This document shows, piece after piece, positions 19,698 through 30,159 of a stretch of 64,000 nt of DNA (the stretch's first letter is position 1; every line of letters starts with the position of its first letter). The stretch comes from Pseudomonas californiensis. Its GTDB lineage: Bacteria > Pseudomonadota > Gammaproteobacteria > Pseudomonadales > Pseudomonadaceae. The notes beneath the pieces were generated by a model. That model worked only from the letters and a program-made list of their open reading frames with translations, ran no database searches and was not told the DNA's origin. The stretch is taken from NCBI RefSeq assembly GCF_021147775.1, contig NZ_JAGTPK010000001.1, forward strand, positions 372,001 through 436,000, read 5' to 3'. Both the position numbers and the translations under genes were made by a program.

Positions 19698-21614
19698 TCA
19701 GCTGTCGCGGTTGCGGGTCAGCAGGGCCGGTTTTTCGCCGCGTGGGCGGGCTGGCAACTGGTCGAGTTGTTCAGCCGACGGGAAGCGGTCGATCTTTGAC
19801 TCTTTGTGAACGATCTTCGGCTGTGGCTGGCCATCGCGCTGGCTGCGCACGACGGGTGCCTCGCTGCTTTCGCGTGGTGCCTGGTCGTCGCGTGCCGGAC
19901 GGCGGTTGCGTGGCTGACCGTCGCGTGAGCGAGGGGCCGAACCTGCACCTGCACCTGCACCTGCACCATTACGCTTGGGTGCACCAGTGCCGGAACCGGT
20001 CCGTGCGCCGCCACCGGTACGACCCGGATTGGCCGGACGTGCCGCGCCGCCAGCAGCAGGCGCCGACCCAGAAGCTGCACCAGGTGCCGCTGCAGGGCGA
20101 CGACCACGGTTCTGGCCTTTGCCCTGATAAGGGCTGACGTAATCGGCGCGGTTACCGAAGTTATCCACTTCGTCATCCAGGAACTCGTCAGGGGCGCGAT
20201 CCGAGGCAGGGCGCGGTGCAGCGGCCTGTGCAGAGCGTTGCTCGCTGCGAGGTGTGCCTTCACGAGGTTTTTTTTCGCGTGGTTGACGGGCAGGGCGCTC
20301 GCCAGTGGCAGCGGCGGCTGCAGCCGGTTTTTCCTTGCCTTTGTCCTTGCCCTTGTCGCGACGACCACCGTTGTTCTTGTCGCCATCACCGCGTGCCGGG
20401 CGTGCGCCACGTGGGTTACGAACATCAGGGCGCTCACGTACTTCAGGCTTTTCAGCCTCGACTGCCGTAATGTCGAAGCCCATGAGATCGCCGTCCGGGA
20501 TCTTCTGCTTGGTCATGCGCTCGATGCTTTTGAGCAGCTTCTCTTCGTCGGGCGCGACCAGCGAAATGGCTTCGCCGGAGCGACCGGCACGACCGGTACG
20601 GCCAATGCGGTGCACGTAGTCTTCATCGACATTAGGCAGCTCGAAGTTGACCACGTGAGGCAACTGGTCGATATCCAGACCGCGAGCGGCAATGTCGGTC
20701 GCAACCATGATGCGTACTTCGCCAGCCTTGAAGTCAGCCAGTGCTTTGGTACGCGCGTTCTGGCTCTTGTTGCCGTGGATCGCGACGGCACTCAGGCCAT
20801 GCTTGTCCAGGTACTCGGCCAGGCGGTTGGCGCCGTGCTTGGTACGCGTGAACACCAGCACCTGTTCCCAGGCACCGACGGTGATCAGGTGAGCCAGCAA
20901 CGAACGCTTGTGGTTGGCGGCCAGACGGAACACCCGCTGCTCGATACGCTCGACCGTGGTGTTCGGCGGCGTGACTTCGATGCGCTCGGGGTTGTGCAGC
21001 AGCTTGCCGGCCAATGCGGTGATGTCATTGGAGAACGTTGCCGAGAACAGCAGGTTCTGGCGCTTGGCAGGCAGGCGGGCCAGGACTTTCTTGACGTCGT
21101 GCACGAAGCCCATGTCGAGCATCCGGTCTGCTTCATCGAGCACCAGGATTTCAACGTGGGACAGATCGACGCTGCCTTGGCCGCACAGGTCGAGCAGGCG
21201 GCCTGGGCAGGCAACCAGTACGTCTACACCGCGGGACATGGCCTGAACCTGTGGGTTCATGCCGACGCCGCCGAAGATGCAGGCACTCACGAACTTCAGG
21301 TCGCGGGCATAGATCTTGAAGCTTTCATGCACTTGCGCGGCGAGTTCGCGAGTCGGGGTCAGGACCAGTACACGCGGTTGGCGCGGGCCGTGACGCTGGG
21401 ATTTGTCCGGGTGACCATTGGGAAACAACCGCTCCAGAATAGGGAGGGCGAAGCCGCCGGTTTTACCAGTACCTGTCTGTGCCGCAACCATGAGGTCACG
21501 ACCTTGCAACACGGCGGGGATAGCCCGCTGTTGCACCGGAGTAGGCTGGGTATAGCCCGCTGCCTCGATGGCGCGAACTAGAGCCTCGGAGAGACCGAGG
21601 GAAGCAAAGGACAT
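19698..21614 (-). CDS. rhlE: DEAD-box RNA helicase, RhlE2 type
   Basis: ATP-dependent RNA helicase of 638 residues from the ATG at 21614 (AGGATT upstream). The Q motif and motif [16 protein letters not shown], motif [15 protein letters not shown], motif III SATFS and motif [15 protein letters not shown] are complete in residues 1-380. The remaining 260 residues are a basic, Gly/Ala/Arg/Pro-rich disordered extension, including an (AG)n stretch from a hexanucleotide repeat, and end in [25 protein letters not shown]. aeruginosa RhlE2 (PA0428) has such a tail and the same metF-sahH neighbourhood, which supports the assignment. It likely acts in RNA turnover and cold growth. Confidence 0.92.
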   Translation of the reverse strand: MSFASLGLSEALVRAIEAAGYTQPTPVQQRAIPAVLQGRDLMVAAQTGTGKTGGFALPILERLFPNGHPDKSQRHGPRQPRVLVLTPTRELAAQVHESFKIYARDLKFVSACIFGGVGMNPQVQAMSRGVDVLVACPGRLLDLCGQGSVDLSHVEILVLDEADRMLDMGFVHDVKKVLARLPAKRQNLLFSATFSNDITALAGKLLHNPERIEVTPPNTTVERIEQRVFRLAANHKRSLLAHLITVGAWEQVLVFTRTKHGANRLAEYLDKHGLSAVAIHGNKSQNARTKALADFKAGEVRIMVATDIAARGLDIDQLPHVVNFELPNVDEDYVHRIGRTGRAGRSGEAISLVAPDEEKLLKSIERMTKQKIPDGDLMGFDITAVEAEKPEVRERPDVRNPRGARPARGDGDKNNGGRRDKGKDKGKEKPAAAAAATGERPARQPREKKPREGTPRSEQRSAQAAAPRPASDRAPDEFLDDEVDNFGNRADYVSPYQGKGQNRGRRPAAAPGAASGSAPAAGGAARPANPGRTGGGARTGSGTGAPKRNGAGAGAGAGSAPRSRDGQPRNRRPARDDQAPRESSEAPVVRSQRDGQPQPKIVHKESKIDRFPSAEQLDQLPARPRGEKPALLTRNRDS

Positions 21615-21925
21615 GAGTAATCCTGTTCTGTTGGAGCTTAAGCTCAAGGGATGTCTTGCCTGGCGCGAATGGCGTGTAACGACAACGCGATCCCGTCCGG
21701 TCCTGCGGGGTCTTCAGTGCATCTCGTGACGTCTGCGCGTGTTGGAAAGTGCGCTGTTGACGTGAGCGAGGTGACGATTGCAAGACCGAGCGTCCGGGCG
21801 TAAGCCTGGCGGGAAGGCTGGAGTATAACAGAGCGAGCGCGCCGCGCTGCTTTCCTGCTGCCCAACGGTGTATTGCGCCTGGATCTCCCGGAAAAATCCC
21901 GAGAGATCGCAGGGTTGCAGCGGCT
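21615..21925 (-). other. 311-bp gap between metF and the helicase gene
   Basis: No gene is supported. Just upstream of the helicase start is a perfect 12-bp palindrome GAGCTTAAGCTC (21634-21645) that would form a small hairpin in its leader. Near the metF end, 21882-21908 forms a 10-bp stem with one mismatch (GATCTCCCGG / CCGAGAGATC), a possible metF 3' hairpin without a T run. The rest probably holds the helicase promoter and leader. Confidence 0.45.
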
Positions 21926-22771
21926 TCAGCGTGGCAGTTTGAGGTTGTTCCAGACCGCCAGGCTCGGTTCAGCCTGATTCAATGTGTAAAAGTGCAGACC
22001 CGGTGCGCCGCCCTGGAGAAGGCGTTCGCACATTTGCGTGATCACTTCTTCACCAAACGACTGGATGCTTTGCACGTCATCGCCATAGGCTTCCAGCTGC
22101 TTGCGGATCCAGCGCGGGATTTCCGCACCGCAGGCATCCGAGAAGCGCGCCAGCTTGCTGTAGTTGGTGATCGGCATGATGCCCGGCACGATCGGGATGT
22201 TCACGCCCATTTTCTCGACGCGCTCGACGAAGTTGAAGTAGCTGTCGGCATTGAAGAAATACTGGGTGATCGCACTGTCGGCACCGGCCTGTGCCTTGTT
22301 GACGAAATGCTTGAGGTCGTCTTCGAAGTTGCGGGCCTGTGGGTGCATTTCCGGGTAAGCGGCGACTTCTATATGGAAGTGGCTGCCGGTTTCTTCCCGG
22401 ATGAACTTCACCAGGTCATTGGCGTGACGCAGCTCACCGCTGGCCATGCCCATGCCCGAAGGCAGGTCGCCGCGCAGCGCTACGATGCGTTTGATGCCAG
22501 CTTCTTTATAGTGGGCCAGCAGACTGCGCAAATCTTCCTTGCTGTCGCCAACGCACGACAGGTGCGGCGCAGCAGGTACTTTGACTTCGTTTTCCAGCTG
22601 CAACACGGTGTTGAGCGTGCGGTCGCGGGTGGAACCACCGGCACCATAGGTGCAGGAGAAAAAATCCGGGTTGTACGTGGCCAACTGACGAGCAACAGTC
22701 AGCAGCTTTTCATGTCCAGCGTCGGTCTTGGTCGGAAAGAACTCGAAGCTGTAGCGACGTTCTTGGCTCAT
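21926..22771 (-). CDS. metF: Methylenetetrahydrofolate reductase
   Basis: FAD-dependent TIM-barrel enzyme producing 5-methyl-THF for methionine synthase. It has 281 residues from MSQERRYSFEFFPTK, whose FEFFPxKT motif is a family hallmark. Further motifs are FFSCTYGAGGSTRDRT, HLSCVG, VALRGDLP and VPGIMPITNY. The frame stays open 19 codons upstream; the chosen start gives the usual length. It lies about 150 bp downstream of sahH on the same strand and is probably read from the riboswitch-controlled message, with a hairpin in between. Confidence 0.96.
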   Translation of the reverse strand: MSQERRYSFEFFPTKTDAGHEKLLTVARQLATYNPDFFSCTYGAGGSTRDRTLNTVLQLENEVKVPAAPHLSCVGDSKEDLRSLLAHYKEAGIKRIVALRGDLPSGMGMASGELRHANDLVKFIREETGSHFHIEVAAYPEMHPQARNFEDDLKHFVNKAQAGADSAITQYFFNADSYFNFVERVEKMGVNIPIVPGIMPITNYSKLARFSDACGAEIPRWIRKQLEAYGDDVQSIQSFGEEVITQMCERLLQGGAPGLHFYTLNQAEPSLAVWNNLKLPR

Positions 22772-22860
22772 GGAGGCCGATCTCATCTGAAGGCGAACGG
22801 GGTGGTCGCATGCCATGGAAGCGGACAAGTCCGCCCCCAGGTCATCTGCCAGTTGCGAAA

Positions 22861-22888
22861 GGGTGCGGTGTCAGAAACACCGCGCCCT
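22861..22888 (-). terminator. Imperfect hairpin between sahH and metF
   Basis: On the minus strand GGGCGCGGTGT pairs with ACACCGCACCC around a 5-base loop (one mismatch), followed by only TTTC. It lies 30 bp after the sahH stop. It may be a partial terminator that lowers metF expression, or an mRNA-stabilising 3' structure. Confidence 0.55.
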
Positions 22889-22918
22889 CCGCACAGGACC
22901 AGGGCTGGTCCGAAGCAA

Positions 22919-24460
<1,542 letters not shown>

Positions 24461-24715
24461 AGGTGGCGGGAACGGCATCACGCGCGGATGGCCGTTTGAA
24501 TCGGAGGGCAGTATAGCTGCGCTGGCGCGTCTTCCCAAGGCTTTCTGTCGGTTTGCCCGCCTGTGAAGCGCCTTTTTAAAGAATATTCTTTTACCGCACC
24601 ATCGTTCCAATCGCCGCTTAATCTCGACGTTCCGAACGGCGTAACGGTCGTTTTCTTTGAAAAACAGACACATCAGGTATGGCCCCGGCGTGGGCTGACC
24701 TTCCAGGGAGCGGTA

Positions 24716-26605
24716 ATGAACAATATCTCGAATGGACTCGAATCCTCTGTCCCTGTGCCCGAAGGACGGGCAACTGTCATTGTCGAGCAGGTTGGCCAGC
24801 GCAGGCTGAGCCTTGTAGAGCATGAAAACGGGGTGACCGAACTCCAGCTGGCTCCTGCGCCCATCGCCAAACTGATCCTCAGTGGCGGTGGCGCCAAAGG
24901 CGTTGCCTATTCCGGAGCGATTACGGCCTTGCAGCGCCAAGGCGCTCTGGAAGGCATCGATGCCCTTTACGGCTCGTCTGCGGGGGCGATCATGGCGGCG
25001 TTGATTGCCTCTGGCATGGACGCAGACCAGTTCGATGCGCTCAGTGACAACACTCATCTGCTCTCGTTGCTCGACAGCCCGGACGAGAACACGGGCTGGA
25101 TTCAGAAAGCGTTTTCCAGCGCGGGGACCTTGGCCGACAAGGCGTTGCCAGGCACCGTGGGTAACGTTACACGCCTGCTGCTCAGCGTCTTGCCGCGCGT
25201 GCAGTCCAACGCACAACCCTTGCAGACGCTCATTCGCGACACGGCGCGGGCGGCATTGCTGGGCCGTATCCGTGATGAACACCCAGCAGAAGTACTTGTC
25301 GTTCGTGAGCGGCTGTTGGCCGACGGCGCCGTGATCTTCGCCGATCTGGCGCTGCTCGGTCGTTACATCCCGCAGATCAAGAGCCTGAATATCACTGGTA
25401 CGGTGATGTTTGGCGGGCAGCCGCAACTGGTGGTGTTCAGTGCGGCTTTGACGCCGGATATGGACATCGCACTGGCAGCTCATATTTCGGCTGCGCTGCC
25501 AGTGGTATTCAAACGACCCGCCGGGCAGGGGCTGGCGTTTCAGGAACTGGACGAACTGACCTTCTTTCAGGACGGTGGCGTTCTGCTCAATACGCCGGTG
25601 CCTCAGTTGATGGACCCCGGCCTGGTCACAGACTTGCTGTCTGGCTCGGACATGCTGATCCTGCAGTTCGAGCAACAACAGGCTGCCAGCAACCGAGGTG
25701 GTTTCATGGCGCTTTTGACCGATTGGCTGACCGGCACGCCGGTCGCTGCGGAGCTTGAACGGCAAAACCTCAACCTCAAGGCGTTCGAGCAGCAGACTGT
25801 GGTGGTCCCGTTGCGTACGGAAATGGGCGATTTCACCAGCACTCTGAGCGGCACGCTTAATTTCACCATGACGGCAGACATCAAGAACCACCTGCAGGAA
25901 CGTCTGCAACAAGCCGTCGAGAAGCACCTCGTCTTGCGTGCTGAAAAACGTGAGCGCTACGTTTTTGCTACGGTGGATGAGGCGTTGCTGAGCATGGATG
26001 ACGACATGCTGGGCAGCATCTGGGTCAAGGCTCCGGAGAGCGCAGTGAGCGGCGTGCTGGCCTGGCGTGCGGCGGCGGACGATGCCTTGGTAGCGTTGGA
26101 GGACGCGGTAAGGGCTGTCGATGCGGGCAGCCGATTGCACATGACTGACGGCATCCGTAGCGCGCTCGACGAACTGGACACGATGGCTGTCAGCCCGGCG
26201 CACGTGCAATGGCTGGCATTGCAGCTCAATCGATTCGATAGGCCTGCCTGCGTCCGATTGCTCGAAGCCATGCGTAATGAAACGGTCGAATCGCCGGTGC
26301 TCAACGCTGCATTGATTGAAAAACGCGTGCGCGAGATTCGTGTCATCGCCGGCAACATCAGAAAGTCAGTGATTTTTCCGTCGCTTCATCTGTTCATGCA
26401 GACCGCTGCCAATACCGGGCTGCTGTTGCGTGCCGATCAGCTGTTGCTCAAAGCAACCACCGACGACGAGATCAACCGCACTCTGGACACGATCATTGAA
26501 GGTTACAGCTCGCGCGCGCCGGTTGCAGGTCAATGGTGGACACCCCACGTGGTGGAGCTGGCCCGGTCCTGGCGGATCAATCGCGGCGATAAAGAGTCAC
26601 AATGA
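24716..26605 (+). CDS. ExoU-like patatin phospholipase
   Basis: A 629-residue protein from the ATG at 24716 (AGGGAG upstream); the frame continues 51 codons further without a ribosome site. The patatin domain carries the oxyanion motif GGGAKG (57-62), nucleophile motif GSSAG (Ser88) and catalytic DGG (Asp286). Beyond generic patatins, long stretches recall P. aeruginosa ExoU: LLLSVLPRVQS, YIPQIKSLNITGTVMF, QLVVFSAALTPD, QTVVVPL, SGTLNFTM, HLQERLQQ, and a C-terminal region with ESPVLNAAL, NIRKSVIFPSL and VELARSW, the part that in ExoU binds ubiquitin and membranes. The N-terminal 50 residues are shorter than ExoU's secretion/chaperone region. No chaperone gene, secretion genes or Hrp box were found nearby. 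Likely a phospholipase A; its target and export are unknown. Confidence 0.88.
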   Translation: MNNISNGLESSVPVPEGRATVIVEQVGQRRLSLVEHENGVTELQLAPAPIAKLILSGGGAKGVAYSGAITALQRQGALEGIDALYGSSAGAIMAALIASGMDADQFDALSDNTHLLSLLDSPDENTGWIQKAFSSAGTLADKALPGTVGNVTRLLLSVLPRVQSNAQPLQTLIRDTARAALLGRIRDEHPAEVLVVRERLLADGAVIFADLALLGRYIPQIKSLNITGTVMFGGQPQLVVFSAALTPDMDIALAAHISAALPVVFKRPAGQGLAFQELDELTFFQDGGVLLNTPVPQLMDPGLVTDLLSGSDMLILQFEQQQAASNRGGFMALLTDWLTGTPVAAELERQNLNLKAFEQQTVVVPLRTEMGDFTSTLSGTLNFTMTADIKNHLQERLQQAVEKHLVLRAEKRERYVFATVDEALLSMDDDMLGSIWVKAPESAVSGVLAWRAAADDALVALEDAVRAVDAGSRLHMTDGIRSALDELDTMAVSPAHVQWLALQLNRFDRPACVRLLEAMRNETVESPVLNAALIEKRVREIRVIAGNIRKSVIFPSLHLFMQTAANTGLLLRADQLLLKATTDDEINRTLDTIIEGYSSRAPVAGQWWTPHVVELARSWRINRGDKESQ

Positions 26606-26678
26606 GCACAGGCATGGGCGTGGCTCGCTGGCTCTGCCATCATGCGTGTCTCAATTGGCAGGACGGTCAGGAGTGAAT

Positions 26679-27074
26679 ATGAATTTCCACACCCGCAAGT
26701 GGGTAAAGCCCGAAGACCTCAACCCCAACGGTACGTTGTTCGGTGGGAGTCTGTTGCGCTGGATCGATGAAGAGGCCGCGATCTACGCCATCGTCCAGTT
26801 GGGCAATCAGCGTGTGGTGACCAAGTACATTTCGGAAATCAATTTCGTCAGCGCCTCGCGTCAGGGCGACATCATCGAGTTGGGCATCACGGCAACCGAA
26901 TTCGGCCGCACGTCGATCACTCTGAAGTGCCAGGTGCGCAACAAGATCACGCGCAAGAGCATCCTGACGGTCGACAAGATTGTGTTCGTCAATCTGGGGG
27001 AAGACGGCCAGCCTGCGCCGCATGGCCGTACAGAAATCCGCTACATCAAGGATCAGTTCGATCTTCCTGAATGA
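26679..27074 (+). CDS. YciA-like acyl-CoA thioesterase (hotdog fold)
   Basis: A 131-residue single hotdog-domain protein. NPNGTLFGGSLLRWIDEEAAIYA carries the typical Asn-Pro-x-Gly-x-x-Phe-Gly-Gly and the catalytic Asp region of YciA-type acyl-CoA thioesterases; SEINFVSASRQGDIIEL follows. AGGAG lies just upstream of the ATG at 26679, while the open frame runs much further upstream through the phospholipase gene in another phase. It lies 73 bp after the ExoU-like gene on the same strand; co-transcription is possible, and both act on acyl groups, but a shared role is only inferred. Confidence 0.88.
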   Translation: MNFHTRKWVKPEDLNPNGTLFGGSLLRWIDEEAAIYAIVQLGNQRVVTKYISEINFVSASRQGDIIELGITATEFGRTSITLKCQVRNKITRKSILTVDKIVFVNLGEDGQPAPHGRTEIRYIKDQFDLPE

Positions 27075-27092
27075 TCCTTGAGCAGCGTCTGG

Positions 27093-27878
27093 TCACGCCT
27101 TCGATTGCAGTTGGCGTAACCAGGCCAGGCCTTCGCTGGTATCGCCCTTGGGGCGATACTCGCAGCCGATCCAGCCCTGATAGCCCAGCTCGTCGATCAC
27201 CTTGAACAGGTACTCGTAGTTCAGCTCGCCCAGGTCGGGTTCGTTGCGATCCGGCACCCCGGCGATCTGAATATGGCCGATACCTGCAAAGTCGCGGCGC
27301 AACTTGGTGATCAGGTCGCCCTCGACGATCTGGCAGTGGTAGCAGTCGAACTGGACTTTCAGGTTATCGGCGCCTACCAGCTTGCAGACTTCCTGCGCCT
27401 GATCCTGACGATTAAGGAAGAACCCGGGCATGTCGCGCGTATTGATCGGCTCGATCAGAATCGTGACCCCGGCGCTTTTGGCCTGTTTGGCAGCAAACGC
27501 CAGGTTCTCCAGATAGACCGCCTGATGGCGCTGACGCAGGTCCTCGTTTGGCAGCAAACCCGCCATGACGTGAACCCGGTCATTACCCAGCACGTGCGCG
27601 TATTCCAGCGCCCGTTCGATCCCGCTGCGAAACTCCGCCTCACGACCCGGTAGCGTCGCAATGCCTCGTTCGCATGCGTCCCAGTCACCCGGCGGCGCGT
27701 TGAACAACGCCTGCACCAGCCCGTTGTCGCTCAAGCGCTGCTTGAGTTCTTGCGGGCTGTACGCGTAGGGGAACAGGTACTCGACCGCGTCGAAACCGTC
27801 GGCTGCGGCTGCGGCGAAGCGCTCGAGAAAATCATGCTGCGGGTACAGCATGCTGAGGTTGGCGGCAAAACGAGGCAT
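27093..27878 (-). CDS. otnI: 2-oxo-tetronate isomerase (hydroxypyruvate isomerase family)
   Basis: TIM-barrel sugar isomerase of 261 residues. [38 protein letters not shown] and [16 protein letters not shown] are hydroxypyruvate-isomerase family motifs; [14 protein letters not shown] contains metal ligands. In the published four-carbon acid sugar pathway OtnI interconverts 2-oxo- and 3-oxo-tetronate. The neighbours otnC, otnK and ltnD support this role over housekeeping hydroxypyruvate isomerisation. GGAG precedes the ATG. It is the last gene of the operon, starting 22 bp after the permease gene. Confidence 0.87.
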   Translation of the reverse strand: MPRFAANLSMLYPQHDFLERFAAAAADGFDAVEYLFPYAYSPQELKQRLSDNGLVQALFNAPPGDWDACERGIATLPGREAEFRSGIERALEYAHVLGNDRVHVMAGLLPNEDLRQRHQAVYLENLAFAAKQAKSAGVTILIEPINTRDMPGFFLNRQDQAQEVCKLVGADNLKVQFDCYHCQIVEGDLITKLRRDFAGIGHIQIAGVPDRNEPDLGELNYEYLFKVIDELGYQGWIGCEYRPKGDTSEGLAWLRQLQSKA

Positions 27879-27900
27879 GTTAACTCCAGTCTTCAAAGGG

Positions 27901-29358
27901 TCAGACGAATGGCCAAAGCAGCAGGGTAATCACGAAGCCCAGTGTGCCCAGCAGCGTGACCAGTACGGTCCAGGTGCGCAAGCCGTCGGCGACGTTCAGG
28001 CCCGCCAGCTTGGTGAACATCCAGTAACCGGCATCGTTGATGTGCGACATTGCCAGACCGCCACCGCCCATGGCCAGACACAGCAGGGCCAGATGGTTGG
28101 CGCTCAGGTCAAGCGTGGCGATCAGCGGGCTGAGAATGCCTGCGGTGGTCACCAGTGCAACGGTGGTCGAACCCTGAACCGCACGCAGCAGCAGGGTCAG
28201 CAAGAAGCCCAGCGCCAGGACGGGCAGGCCGGTATTGCGCAGCGCTTCAGAGACCACAGCACCAATTCCGGTATCGACCAACACCTTGCCGAAAACACCC
28301 CCGGCGCCGGCAATCAGAATCACCATGGCCACGCCCGGCAACGCCGAGCCGATCACATCAGACACCTGTGTGCGGCTCCAGCCACGACGCGAACCCAGCA
28401 GCCAGGCGCACAGCAATGTATCGATCAGCAAGGCAACCAGCGGTGCACCCAGCACAGTCAGCACTGCACGCAGCGTGGACGTCGCGGGCAGCAGAGTGGT
28501 GGCGAGTGTGCCCATGAGAATCAGCACGATCGGCAGCAGGATCAGCGCGATGATCAGACCAAAGCCCGGCGCAGGCGCTGGCGGCAGTTTGCTCGCCAGG
28601 CTGCTGGCGCTTTCTTCTGCACCCAGTGCGCGGGTTTCGGTTGCTTCACGGACGTTGGAGTAGTCGTTGCGCGCCCAGGCTTCCAGGTCTTCGTTGGTGA
28701 CGTGCGGGCCGTAGACTTCGGCGCGAATGTCATCGGTCATCGGGTAGGTCTTGCGGGTCATGCGGCCGGCGACGAAATAACCGATCATGCACAGCACGGC
28801 GACAATCGGGATACCCAGCATCAGCACACGGCCCAGATCAGCGCCCAACTGGCTGGCAGCGGCGACAGCGCCAGGGTGCGGCGGCAGGAACGCATGCACG
28901 GCCAGCAAGGCGGCGCACATCGGCAGCGCGAAGATCAGCAGAGGTTTGCGAGCAGCACGAGCCACGCCATAAGCCAATGGCATCAGGATGATCACGCCGA
29001 CTTCGAAGAACACCGGAATGCCGACCATGAAACCCGCGACGGTCAGCGCCAGCGGCGTGCGCTTGTTGCCGAAGCGGTTGATCAGCGTCTTGGCCAACGC
29101 TTCGGCACCGCCTGACAGTTCGATGATTCGCCCGATCATTGCGCCCAGGGCGATGATGATCGCGATGTGACCGAGCGTTTTGCCCATACCGCCTTCGATG
29201 GTGGCTACCAGATCGGCAGGCTTAACACCTGCGACCAGTGCCACGATGATGCTGACCAGCATCAGGGCGACAAAGGGCTGAAACTTGTACTTGAGGACCA
29301 GGAACAACAGCAGTGCGATGCCCGCACCGGCCACGACCATCAACATGAGAGGGGTCAT
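27901..29358 (-). CDS. GntP family sugar-acid permease
   Basis: Proton-coupled inner-membrane transporter of 485 residues with about 12 to 14 membrane helices, of the gluconate permease (GntP) family. Typical elements are [56 protein letters not shown] and [29 protein letters not shown]. Placed inside the tetronate operon, it most likely imports L-threonate or a related four-carbon acid. GGAG lies before its ATG. A 162-bp gap separates it from otnC. Confidence 0.9.
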   Translation of the reverse strand: MTPLMLMVVAGAGIALLLFLVLKYKFQPFVALMLVSIIVALVAGVKPADLVATIEGGMGKTLGHIAIIIALGAMIGRIIELSGGAEALAKTLINRFGNKRTPLALTVAGFMVGIPVFFEVGVIILMPLAYGVARAARKPLLIFALPMCAALLAVHAFLPPHPGAVAAASQLGADLGRVLMLGIPIVAVLCMIGYFVAGRMTRKTYPMTDDIRAEVYGPHVTNEDLEAWARNDYSNVREATETRALGAEESASSLASKLPPAPAPGFGLIIALILLPIVLILMGTLATTLLPATSTLRAVLTVLGAPLVALLIDTLLCAWLLGSRRGWSRTQVSDVIGSALPGVAMVILIAGAGGVFGKVLVDTGIGAVVSEALRNTGLPVLALGFLLTLLLRAVQGSTTVALVTTAGILSPLIATLDLSANHLALLCLAMGGGGLAMSHINDAGYWMFTKLAGLNVADGLRTWTVLVTLLGTLGFVITLLLWPFV

Positions 29359-29520
29359 GCCTGTGCGCTCCCATCAAGGGCGACAAGGGGTAATTGCGAG
29401 CAAATCCGGACAAAAGCGGGGTTGGGGTAATTCATGCTCTTCATTCCTGTTGTTATTGTTTTCCGGCAGGGCCGGGTCTGGCCAGGAGGCGTGCAACGCC
29501 CCCCGATCAATACGTTTCAG

Positions 29521-30159
29521 TTACCACTTGGCGCCGAACACCTGACGCAGTTCTTCCAGAGCCTCTGCTGCCAGCGGCTCGGGTTTGGGGTTGGTCATCA
29601 GCCACAGACGGGCGGTTTCTTCCAGTTCTTCCAGGGCGTAGCAGGCCTTGGCCACCGAGCTTTCCCAGACCACCGGCCCCAGCCGTTCGAGCATCACGCC
29701 ACGCACGCTGTTGGCCAATTGCGCGACGCGCTCGGCGACTTTCGGCGAGCCCGGACGTTCATAGGGGATGAGGGGAATGTGGCCAACTTTCATGACTTGA
29801 TACGGCGTCAGAGGCGGCAGGATGTCGTCTTGCTGCCACACACCCGCCAGCGTCAGCGCCACCAGATGCGTCGAATGGGTGTGCACAACGCCGCCGACCT
29901 CAGGGTTGCGGTCGTAGACTTCGCGGTGCAGGGCCAGGGTCTTGGAGGGCTTGCTGCCCGACACCCATTCGCCCGCCAGATTGACCTTGGCGATATCGGC
30001 CGGGTCCATGCGGCCCAGGCAAGCGTCGGTCGGCGTGATCAGCCAGCCGTCGTCGAGGCGGGCACTGATGTTGCCCGCGCTGCCCACGGTGTAACCTCGA
30101 CCGTACAACAGCCGACCGACATCACAGATTTCCTGACGCAGGGCCTGTTCATCAATCAT
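29521..30159 (-). CDS. otnC: 3-oxo-tetronate 4-phosphate decarboxylase (class II aldolase/adducin family)
   Basis: A 212-residue zinc enzyme related to fuculose-phosphate aldolase. The metal-binding HTHSTHLVALTLAG motif and the GSAGNISARLDDGWLITPTDA motif are visible. OtnC decarboxylates 3-oxo-tetronate 4-phosphate to dihydroxyacetone phosphate in the established pathway. Its ATG overlaps the otnK stop in a TGATG junction, so kinase and decarboxylase are translationally coupled. Specificity is inferred from neighbours. Confidence 0.88.
   Translation of the reverse strand: MIDEQALRQEICDVGRLLYGRGYTVGSAGNISARLDDGWLITPTDACLGRMDPADIAKVNLAGEWVSGSKPSKTLALHREVYDRNPEVGGVVHTHSTHLVALTLAGVWQQDDILPPLTPYQVMKVGHIPLIPYERPGSPKVAERVAQLANSVRGVMLERLGPVVWESSVAKACYALEELEETARLWLMTNPKPEPLAAEALEELRQVFGAKW

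Noticed and set aside
24461..24715. HrpL-dependent promoter (Hrp box) for the ExoU-like gene
   Set aside because: No GGAACC with a correctly spaced CCAC was found by eye upstream of the gene.
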